From Trichuris trichiura (taxonomy: Eukaryota; Nematoda; Enoplea; Trichinellida; Trichuridae), in NCBI GenBank assembly GCA_037903355.1, contig JBAJFE010000047.1, forward strand, positions 1,240,001-1,304,000: 64,000 bases of DNA, written 5' to 3'. A program made the translations under genes and the position numbers. Of this stretch, positions 54,721-64,000 are shown piece by piece. The notes under the pieces are model-generated. The model did not search any database and was not told where the DNA came from. It saw only the letters and a program-made list of their open reading frames with translations. How positions within the stretch are numbered: position 1 is the stretch's first letter; the number at the start of each line of letters is the position of its first letter.

Positions 54721-55815
54721 TTATCGTCGAGCAAAGCATGAAATAGAGAATCTACGGCATATGTTGGTCTGCAGTTCTTTCACGGCGGAGTGGACAACAA
54801 TGTGGTTGTAGCTGCGGAGAATTAACATGCATAAATCATTCTGTCCTAGCCAGATTGATAACACGAGGCAATCTGCATTAACGGAAGTGTGCAGCCATGT
54901 GTTGTCGTGCCGTAGGTTGAGCGGCAATGTGGTCGATCCTAGTGGAGCTATGCCTCCCTTGGTTCTCAGGTGGCACTGACCTAGCATGGAATGCGTCCAT
55001 TGATCCATCGGTCCACTTTCCCATCATTCCTTTTGAATGCCGGCTCAAGCTGGAATTCCTAACCGCTAGGCGATGCGTTAAATCTTTTTTTTCATCCTTC
55101 TCTTAGCTCGAAGACAGTAGACTGTTTGTTGAACAAGCCGTTTTGACGTTTTTATTGCAGATGCTGAGATGCATTGTTCCTACGATGGTAAATCTTGCAT
55201 GACGAATTCGTTTTCCATTTATACTAGTTGAAAACCTTGCCGGACATTCTGATAACAAGATAGAACGTTGATGACAATCGATCGACAAAGCTCCCAACAG
55301 GAAAGGTCCTACGGCTGCTCTGCTACTCGCCATTAATGAGCCGTAATCCGAACGGGTCATGGCTAGGATGCGCCGACTTGGTAATGCTGACGTGGCGGCC
55401 TCGTGCCGACGAGTAGAACTACAGTAGACATTTCGCTCGGTCACTTGTTTGACCATTTTCGGTCAACATGCTTTGGCAGGTCAGCGTGAGACAATTCATT
55501 CGGTCAAGCGTAACGCCCCAACTAAGTGGAAGAGGCAAGGACGCAGACACTGTTTGCAAGGACCTCAGACTCACGCAGAGCTCATTGTTGCGTTGAAAAG
55601 GAACGATTCCATCGGCTCGCCACGTGTCTGCTATTCAGGACACCGCTGTTGTAACCTGGCTGAACGCTTCTCCGGGATTCCGGAGCTCCATCTCTGTCAC
55701 CAGCGTCCATTCCTTCGCCTACAAGATGGCCAGCGTCCTGCGAAAGCTGGTAAGCACACCTTTACGCATGCTGCCGCTACGCGTCGCCTTATTTGTAAAA
55801 CGCTTGCTGGGATAA
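54721..55815. mobile_element. possible BEL/Pao retrotransposon debris
   Basis: The plus frame near 55630-55740 contains DTAVVTWLNASPGFRSSISV, reminiscent of the D(S/T)xxVLxWL block of BEL/Pao RNase H. The minus frame at 55008-54721 ends with SYNHIVVHSAVKELQTNI, reminiscent of the integrase zinc-region stretch in the same superfamily. The two are on opposite strands and neither is long, so this is at most rearranged debris. Confidence 0.2.
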
Positions 55816-58800
55816 CGCGATAAGCTTTTTTTGATCTCATAATATGCGCATCTGCTTTCCTTTGGCTTACGTATTCGCGAACTGTCAGAATGCCTTAACG
55901 GAGCTTGATTACGATAGCTAATCAAAATAGCTGCTGGCAAGAGGCATTTTGGTAGGTTGGCCGCTGGTAGGCGTTCCCTACTTGCAAATTAGCAGTCCTG
56001 TCAAGTTGCCCTTGAGTTGTTGCAAACGATAGTAATAAATCGTAAGTAACAAGTTTTTTTGCCTTACACCTGCCAGGCGATTATTTATGCCGCATTCTTA
56101 ATGGGTCTACTTCTCCTCTGACGTGCAGCAGAAAGTTAAGGCTGGTCGAGGTGTTACCTCGTCCGCTGTACAACTTTTTCTTCGATCGTTAATCAACCTT
56201 CCTTCTCTATCGATATTGTTCAACCGAAGTACTGAAAAGTATGAAAGTGGACTTTGCTGCTTAAAAGTAGAAACGCGTTGTCATACGCCCATTAGCAATT
56301 GCAGCATTCACCTTTACGCCCGTGTAGAATACTTGAAGGCAGCGAGTTGTTATCTGCTCTATTGAGGATCATGTTTCATCCTTTTCACCGCGATTTCTCC
56401 ACCTGGCTGTCCATTAGCATACAGCCAACTTTTAGCCTATCATATGACGTAAGGGCGGGTTGTTGTTGCTAAGCCTATTCATATTTTGAAAAGGGCAGTG
56501 AGGAATGGTAGCCGCCTCTTTTCAGTCTTCGGTGCAGCGAAACACGAGCTTTCTCCAAAATTGGTAATGCCTACTGTTTTCGCCCACAGTCGCGCTTGCT
56601 TGGCATACGCTGTCCGTAGCAACTGTATCCTTATTCGGGCAAAGCAGCCGATTCTGTTTGCATCAAACTTTTCATTATGGCAATAGTAAGCTGTTAGGAT
56701 TTGAGCCATTTTACGCGGCATCTCAAAAGTTTAAGCGGGGGAAACGCCTTCAGGAAATAACGAATATATACCACGTAAGATGTGGTCAGAAAAGGTGTAA
56801 TATTCACGAGAATGTTGGAATTATTAAAATGCGATAGAGTAATTTTCATAAAGCACAATAGAGTGATCTTTTAATGAATTTTATTTTTTTAAATAGAATA
56901 GCGAGCTACAGACGGAGTGCGCATTCAAGGCTGCTAGGGCTAACACAGCTCGGATGAATGTACTCTTCTCTTAGCATTTATTAATAGTTTGGTCAAACTC
57001 CGTAGGCAGAACAGGTTATGCTTAATTTGCAAAACGAGTTCAAAGATGCACGCTGTTTATGCGTCTTTGAACATCTTCCGACTGTGTGAACAGCAGATTG
57101 TGGAGGTGTGGCCCGATTGTAATCATTTCTTGAAGCACTGACTTTTTTACAGCTCCGTTACTTTGCATGCAATAATTAAGTATGGATTAGCCTAAATAAT
57201 TTACATTCCAAAATTGGTTCTACGAAAAAGAGACTTTAGTAACCGATACGATTGAACTATAGTATGGCAGTCCTACTCGGTGTCCAGTATTAGTATTCTC
57301 TCTGCGTAGAGGATGATCAGTGTAGAAAAAGTCACTTCGGAAAGATTATGCGGACAGTTAACTTCGGAGCTTAGAATTCTAAGCGAAACATGTTTGCACA
57401 GGATGCTGCAACATGCATTGTTGCACAAATAAACATATGACAAATCTGACTGTAGAGCAAGCATGCAAGTGCAAATTCGTAAGTATACTAAACCGTTACG
57501 CAAGGATTCGTTGTGGTTTTGCACTAGAGGACAAATGTCAACGGAGGAAAAAGAATGTAAAATTTTAACTTGGAACACAAGACTTAAGATGGAGATGGGC
57601 TGCCTATAAGAGCTTATTAGGCGGGTAGCATGAAAATTAAACTTTCGTCTGTTAAATGCAACAGGTGCAGTGAAGGTACGTCTAAGCGAGAGAACCAACT
57701 TCCAAGGTGAAGAGGATGCTCTGTAAAATGCTTGAGAGTACGCGAAAGCTTTTATATACAGTTTTATCGGAATAAAAGAGTCTGCAAACGTAAGTCCCAC
57801 CCAATTTAATAATTGTTGACGAGTGTCCTCTTCAAGGAAGGATAATAGAACAAAAGCATAATTCCGTCCGCATTTTAATCAGCCTGCCTGTTAGAGCCGT
57901 CCAAAAAGGTAACCGCTGCTAATTAGCATAAATAAATTAATAAAAAGCTTGTCCAAAGCTTTATTCCTCAGAGGGTGATCAACGTTTGTGTCCTTCTTGA
58001 ATTGTATGCGTAATAATGTGCCTTTGCATCTTGTGTTCGCGCAGCGCCATGACGGCATTTTTGGAATTGCTTAAAAAAATGTTTTACGGACGGTTTGTGA
58101 TTATGCTAATTTAGGGCTGTCCCAAAAGTTGCGCATAGCATTTGCCGAGCTGAAAACCTACTTTTCGATTTCAAGGAAGACTGTACACCCGCTGCTTAGC
58201 TGCCGTTGTTGACTAGTGTTTGTTACTAGCGTTCGTTACACCGGTGTAATTGAGAAGAGGCTGTCGAAGTTTGGATTTCTCAGCGCTTCATCTTTCTCCG
58301 AAAAGTAGAACTTAACGGCTTAACAGATGCTACGTGGTCTTTCACCTGTAGATATTATTAAAAATTTCCGCACCTTTCAGCCACCCGCACTATGCGGTAG
58401 GCATTTTAAGCGCGTTAAGTTGTCAATCTTTGCATTCCAAGTTTGTCATTTGAAAATTGCACATTTTCAGGTGCTATTTCCATTTTCCGGACTAACGCGC
58501 CCACGAGGGCTATGCACGTCGTTTCATTACGGCTTAAAAGGCAATAAGAGTGGGCAGTGACCTTTTCCTTCGGTGCTAACGTTGCGAACCCTTCGAAAGG
58601 GCGATCAAGAAATATCACGGCTATATTGCGCCCGGGAGATTGCAACGATGTCTAATGGAACCTCTAAGAGCGAACCGAGCGTGTTGCCATAGGTTAAAGC
58701 ACGTAATACACGTACGTAGGGAAATCGCTTTCCAATCAATGCTGGCACAATGACCCATTTGACGCTAGCTGTCAAACTAGCTCCGCTTTGAGAGACGCCT

Positions 58801-60014
58801 GCCTGCCAAGTGTCACACTTCAAAATCTCTTTTGGTGTTCCGCTAGCAATGGCCAAAGCCGCCAGTCACTTCCTCGACAACATTTCCATTAGTTCAAGTA
58901 TTTTCGGTCAATTCTATATAAGAGGCGCGCGCCAAGCAGCTGCCATCGCCAAGTGTACATCATTTCCATTGAATATGCCTTTCAGACAATATTTTTGCTA
59001 GCATTTTACCAAGCGTGTGGCGTCAACTTTATCAGTTAATCGATCACCGACTCTCGGCTGTCGTAAAGAGGAACGCCGATGGAAATGCGGCTCCTCTTTT
59101 CACGTCATTTAGGAAAGCTCTCCTACGTTGTCAACATTTTGCTGAAAACCAGCAATTATCCCTGTTACTACCTCCTCAGAACACTTGCACAACGTCCGAC
59201 TTCTCTCTCTTTCATACGAATACTCGGTGGCTAAGGGAAAACGACTGTAAGTACCTTAAGCTTTCCCAAGCATTGGTCACGTCACTAATGGGCGCGCGAC
59301 TTTGACATCTTTTTCTTGTAAATCTCTTAGCCATTGTTTCATTACAGCTGAGGCTATTATCAGCCTTATCCATTTGATTTTCCGGCCTCTCCCTAGGGCG
59401 CGTGAAGCAAACTTCTTTCTGGATTGATGCCTTACGTTTAGGTTTGCGATTACAGGGGCGTTTCCTAAGGATAATTATTTCCAGAAGTCAGGCAAGACTT
59501 TTCTGCTCCTTTCCAACAGTACTACCAAGGTAGGTTGAGCTTGCTTCGACTCTGTTCCCGCGGGTTAGACCCTTCGCAGTAGTCAAAACTTTGCTGACTT
59601 TTTTCTAAATAGGTTTCAAGGGTTGCCGCATCGTTCTGCGAAATATAGGCGGGAAATTATTTGTCGCCTCGTTAGCCGCGACAACGCGATCTGTAAGTAA
59701 CTTGCAGAACTGCAGAAAGCACTCTGTGACAAGCTGCCAGCGATGCATCGATATAAAGGATATGTTTAGGCAGACGTCATGAACATGTCAGCACTAGTAA
59801 TCAAGCTAATTCGCCGTTAAAACGTTTAAGCTTAGCGGCTAAGCCGCCAGCATACGCATGAGCATATACCCGCGACAGTTGTTGCTTGCTAGCCCTATTT
59901 GGCCATTGTTAGCTGCACGAATGATGGCGGCTGAATTTTTCAAAACACCCACGCGCTAAGTCTTCTACGGCTGCTCAGTACGCTTCGGGCAGTTGGCTAA
60001 GAATTAGGAACGAC

Positions 60015-60015
<1 letters not shown>
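55816..60015. other. mostly unassigned; one long minus ORF and some exon-like pieces
   Basis: A 175-codon minus frame at 57273-57800 has no recognised motif and no AATAAA downstream; it may be chance. From 58.3 to 59.7 kb several short open segments are bordered by plausible acceptors and gtaggc/gtaagt donors (for example 59456-59529 and 59613-59691), but I could not chain them in one frame. Confidence 0.25.

Positions 60016-60085
<70 letters not shown>
60016..60085. repeat. (TTA)n microsatellite, about 23 units
   Basis: An uninterrupted TTA/ATT run of 70 bp. Confidence 0.95.
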
Positions 60086-60086
<1 letters not shown>

Positions 60087-61676
60087 TAAATTGCAACTGG
60101 AGAGACAGAGTAAGCATAGGGCTTAACGAAACCTCGTTCAGTTTGCATTGCATTGGGAAATCCGGTCCTACAATGATAATCGCCGAGTCTATGCAAAATA
60201 GCTGCCATGTTCAGCCGTGAGAATATTTAATCAGTGACGAGGCAGAGATACGATCAAGGCTTTATCTTCGAAAGATTGTTTCACCTATCCAAAGCGCAAG
60301 GTAAAACTGCAAAGGATGTTGCGAATGCGACGAATGTACACTTGAGTCTTTTGCCATCGCAACACGTCGGTGCCGGCTGCATTATTGCCTCAAAGCTGGT
60401 GTGAAGGTAATCGCGCGCGTGTACTTTAGCGCCTTTTGAATTTATTTTTCAATTCCTTGCAGTTCGCTGTATTAGCTTTTCTTGTATGGGCTAATCTGAA
60501 TGCTAGCACGTCATATGTGTATATATTATTGTTGCTTACATACTGTCGCGCATTGCTGGGGTTGATGCCGTCGGCAACTAGCAAGTTTAAGTTTTTTGTA
60601 GGCGGCCTGCCTTTTTCATGTCAGCTCGTTCAGCGTCTGGCGAAATATTTATCACGCGTGCTGCGAAAGAGTCCCGCCTTGAGTGAAAAATTTTCGGCAC
60701 CGCGGTTTGGCAAACTGTTTCTCTCCCGCAGGCGCCTATTTCCAGTTATTCACGTTTCAAACGAAGGCAAGATTAATCTACATGTCAAAGGCACATCTCT
60801 TTGCGCAACTTATGCCGTCACCGGCCAGCGATAAGGATCTATTTTCCTGCAATGGCTTAGACTTGCTGAATTCTGAAACGGCGGCCAATTATTACCGGCT
60901 TTAGTGAACTTGAGCACGATTTCAAAAAGTGCAACTCCGTCACGTGCGAGTCGAGTGCATTTTCCACAATAGCCTTTGATCAAAGTGATGAGTGCCGCTA
61001 TCTATTTTTGCAACGGAAGGCGTAAAAAAGTTTTCAAAATATTCGCGACTCTCGTTTTGCACAGCAGACTGGTGAAACGACATCTCCTTGCAACTGTTCG
61101 TTAAATCAAGCTTTAGCGGGGCTTTTAGCTTTTTCCTGCTACTTCTCCTCCTCCCGTTTTAATTGGAATATCATTTCCTGCTTCAAGGACCAACTGAGAA
61201 AAACTTGCTCCCTCCAAAAAGACTGGAACGCATGCTGCTGCTGCTGCACGGCGCGATGAAGAACATGCAGTGCTTGCTTCTTTTTGTCCAGTCAGCTCTG
61301 TGTTGTTGGAGCATTGAACTTTCTTCAATTGCGGGAAACTGTTTCCTACGAGCAACTTATTAAGTAGGCGGCGAAGAATGACAAGGATGTTATTTTTCGT
61401 CCATTGCCCCTCGCGAGATGCGTACGTCGCTGACAACTTTGCCTTACTTTCCGCGGCATATTTCTCATTAAATCCATATTTGTACTTTTTGAATAGCGTG
61501 CATTCTTTTCGCGTCTCGTCTCTGTATCGACGTGGCCATTTGTCGTCAAACAACGTCGAGCAGGTTGCCGTTGTTGGCATGCTTTTATTTCCTCTCACCC
61601 TTTGGCGCGCTTGAGCGAAAGTCGATTTTCCCATTGCGAATGATGTCTCATCAAAACTTTTTGCTCTTCCTTTTAG
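60086..61676. other. unassigned; may contain upstream exons of the next gene
   Basis: An open segment after a ttgcag acceptor at about 60463 encodes FAVLAFLVWANLNAS and a hydrophobic stretch (SYVYILLLLTYCRALLGL). Another near 61.19-61.35 kb is Cys-rich. Both are plausible exons of a membrane protein, but joins are unresolved. Confidence 0.25.
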
Positions 61677-62151
61677 GCGAAATGGTCTACTATTTTTGGC
61701 TTACACTGTCTGTATTCGAGCTTGTCCGGCGTAAAGCTTGACTAGGTGCTGCATATTTCCAGTTTTGAAAGCTAAAAAAGCGTTGTGACGTTAGCCGTTT
61801 TGTATCATTGCTGTTTGAGTATGACGCAGTGCTGTATTGGCAGTGGTTTGCCGATTTGTTTCGTAACAAAATCCAATTGGATAACTTGCTGCGTCTTCTT
61901 GCTGGCCAAATGTTCTTCTTCAGCTTCAACTCGTTTATTGAAACTGTTCCTTTTTGGATGGTTAAGTTTTCTTTTTATGCCCGCGAAAGCGGTGCCACCC
62001 TCTGCCCACCTTTAAGCAATTTGCAGAATTGATTATTCAAGAAAAAGGTTCTACCTTTCGAGAAATAGGATCCTTTGACGATATTGTTGCATTCTTCCCC
62101 AACGGCTTGCTATTGTTACAGCATAAAGCTGAAGAACAAAAAGTTGTATAA
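61677..62151 (+). CDS. last three exons of an unrecognised, probably membrane-associated protein
   Basis: Exons 61677-61730, 61795-61960 and 62017-62151 join with consistent phases through introns of 64 and 56 nt, the usual size here (gtaaag..ttag and gttaag..ttaag). The combined tail reads NGLLFLAYTVCIRACPARF, YDAVLYWQWFADLFRNK, LLRLLAGQMFFFSFNSFIE, FAELIIQEKGSTFREIG, FDDIVAFFPNGLLLLQ and a charged end (HKAEEQKVV, stop). Hydrophobic and aromatic runs suggest at least one membrane segment. I do not recognise the family. The upstream extent is unknown, possibly from 58.3 or 60.4 kb. Confidence 0.4.
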
Positions 62152-63670
62152 TTTGTCGTGAGCGGTTGTTAGTGAAAATCTGATCACTGTATGCACACGC
62201 GTTCATTCACGTAATGCCCAACTACCGGAAACGACCTTTTCGTCCTTCGATTAGACTTCTGCTTGTTAATTATCAATGTTGGCAGTTGACAACTTTGCCG
62301 AAGCAATGAACAGAAGCTGTATCAAACGAATAGAATTGAAAAAAGTAAGGAAACGTTAACGTTAACTCTTTGAGCTGCAGTAACTGCGCACAAGAGATTG
62401 TTTAAGGTCATATAAAAGGTCATCTTAGTCAGATGTGCGTAAGAGAATTTCTCCTCGCTACCGCTGCCTACTTTTTCCTCAAACTGTAAGTTTTTGAGTT
62501 TGCTTTGCAAGGATGATTACGAGTGCCATATCACCGTCCGAACTTGTTTTATTTGGCTGCTAAAAGCTTTAATGGCCTAACCGTCCCCATCATTCCCTTA
62601 AAAGCATTGCATGGCGTTTTAGTCTGAATGGTCGGCAAGCTTAACAACGAATTCCTACCGTACATCAGCCATTTGCTGGCGCTGCAATTAGTATTAGCTT
62701 TACGACAGCTTCCAGTATTGATGCGATTTTGTTGATTAAAAAAGTCGACTGAATGAAATTGTTACCACTTCATGCTTTGCAACTAGTTGTAATGCGCTTT
62801 ACGCTTCCAAGAAGGTTTCCTTGCCGGACGTCTGCATCCGACTTGCTATACGCGCCTAAAATATACTCTTCAGCCAACATGTAGAGAAGAACACTGCAAA
62901 GTTACAGTTTTTTCTAGAATCTGGCCTCTGTTTTTGTCGTATACTTACATTTCGCTAATAAGTACTCTTCTTTTCTCGTAAGCCACGAATGCGTGCGAAT
63001 TTCAAATTATTTTCATGCGGAATGTAATACTAATACACTAGGGCATATGACCGTGTTAAGAAGGACAGAAATTCGTTAATGCCCCTTGTTTGTAGCCTGC
63101 CCCATTCCGTCGTTCCGAAAATGCCATGCTGCGCGCCAAGTCCCTTTAGGTAATGCTGTTGTGCCGTTCGGATGAGGCGGCAGCGGCAGCTAAGCATTTC
63201 GGCACCACCACTTAAGGCTGCCAGCTCGACCGGCGAAATTGATTAGCAAAACGTACGTCGAATGGCAGCCTAATTCGTTCAACGTGTTTTTCCTGCGTTA
63301 TTGCCAACTTACGAGGTCTCTTCAAAGAGGGAAAAAAGGTAGAATTCAACTCGGTATAGCTGGCCAACTCATCATTCAAATGGCCCTTTGAATTCCCAGC
63401 GCAACTTTGCACTTCCATGAGTGATCTATTAGGAAACGCGGTATTTTGATATATTGCGTTGGCAAATGTAAGATAGCCGTTGGAAAGCTTCCGAGAAATG
63501 GCTACTTTGCGTACTTAATCCTAGTTGTTCACCGACCTCGATTAGGTCGGGTCAAAGTTGTTCGATTGAACGTCGTTTTAAAAAGTTATTGAAGTGAAAT
63601 GTATCCAAGTGCGCTCCACACCCAAAGCGCGCGCGCGATCATTCAATTCAGAGGTGGCCATCTCATTTCA
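62152..63670. other. intergenic, nothing recognised
   Basis: No supported exon, RNA gene or repeat. Confidence 0.35.
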
Positions 63671-63673
63671 CCT

Positions 63674-63958
63674 TCAACGTCGAAAGCGTTGCTTTGCTGA
63701 TTCATTTGTCCCAATCAAAAATGGGGCGCTGCCGTCCATTGCAATCCATTTGTTGTTGTCGACGTCGTTGACGCTTTTGCTGTTCCGGCAAAAGTTCAGA
63801 TAAATCTGTGCAACTCGTCGGGACAACTGAATTGCAAATCCGTCGTTCCATTCATTTCGAACGCGACCTGGCTGCGATTTTATCAGCGAAGCCATAGGGG
63901 CGCTCTTTGTCTGCATGTCGTCCGATGCGAATGCATAGATAACATGAACGCCCAACAT
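63674..63958 (-). CDS. open frame at the window edge, unrecognised
   Basis: A 94-codon minus frame with balanced, coding-like composition (SQPGRVRNEWNDGFAIQLSR, AQIYLNFCRNSKSVNDVD). An acceptor-like gtaagttcag lies just upstream of its Met, so it might be an exon of a gene entering from beyond the window. No motif recognised; it may be chance. Confidence 0.2.
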   Translation of the reverse strand: MLGVHVIYAFASDDMQTKSAPMASLIKSQPGRVRNEWNDGFAIQLSRRVAQIYLNFCRNSKSVNDVDNNKWIAMDGSAPFLIGTNESAKQRFRR

Positions 63959-64000
63959 TGTTCAACCTGAACTTACAGGACAATTGCCAATGAAAGGTGA

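Noticed and set aside
57273..57800. 175-codon minus ORF
   Set aside because: It is the longest unexplained frame outside known elements, but has no motif, no AATAAA downstream and unremarkable composition. Kept only as a remark.
1..64000. CRISPR arrays, bacterial operons, rRNA genes or prophage
   Set aside because: No regularly spaced repeats, rRNA words or prokaryotic gene organisation. The coding sequence is intron-split and animal-type throughout.

Overview
The window is animal (metazoan) nuclear DNA. Coding sequence is split into short exons by very short introns (about 50-65 nt, GT..AG, acceptors mostly tttcag/tttgcag), and the recognisable proteins are animal-type: a KCTD8/12/16-like BTB protein, the giant E3 ligase UBR4/p600 and a short mitochondrial-type alanyl-tRNA synthetase. 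Intron size, acceptor consensus, moderate GC and several Penelope-like retroelements (PLEs) fit a nematode, perhaps an enoplean such as a whipworm. That taxonomic call is inference; I cannot test it here.

Layout. 1-2.4 kb: the 3' part of a KCTD-like gene. 2.4-18.3 kb: accessory DNA without a secure gene, holding two tandem duplications, degraded PLE pieces, and a 276-bp palindromic mini-PLE. 18.3-48.1 kb: one UBR4-like gene on + carrying the UBR box, the C4-rich region and the C-terminal hemiRING/UZI E3 module. Two of its introns each hold a PLE: family A in sense (19.88-22.29 kb) and family B in antisense (28.82-30.91 kb). 48.4-50.7 kb: a three-exon AlaRS on +, 285 bp after the UBR4 stop, with a possible small antisense gene in its first intron. 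50.7-64 kb: mostly non-coding, with an inverted-repeat element, microsatellites, possible BEL/Pao debris and the last exons of an unrecognised gene at 61.7-62.15 kb.

The most interesting system is the PLE population. The two PLEs with ORFs encode a YVDD reverse transcriptase plus a C-terminal GIY-YIG endonuclease. Both are 5'-truncated, are bracketed by inverted pseudo-LTRs and sit between 12-14 bp target-site duplications. Each pseudo-LTR holds a hammerhead-ribozyme-like core: CUGANGA, a 5-bp stem II, GAAA, and a tiny self-complementary helix III. The mini-PLE is the same structure with the whole ORF missing. In family A and in the mini-PLE the 3' ribozyme copy is intact and the inverted 5' copy carries a core-breaking substitution. 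In family B both cores look intact.

Exon borders are my reading of splice signals and frame. Where I could not fix a border I say so.
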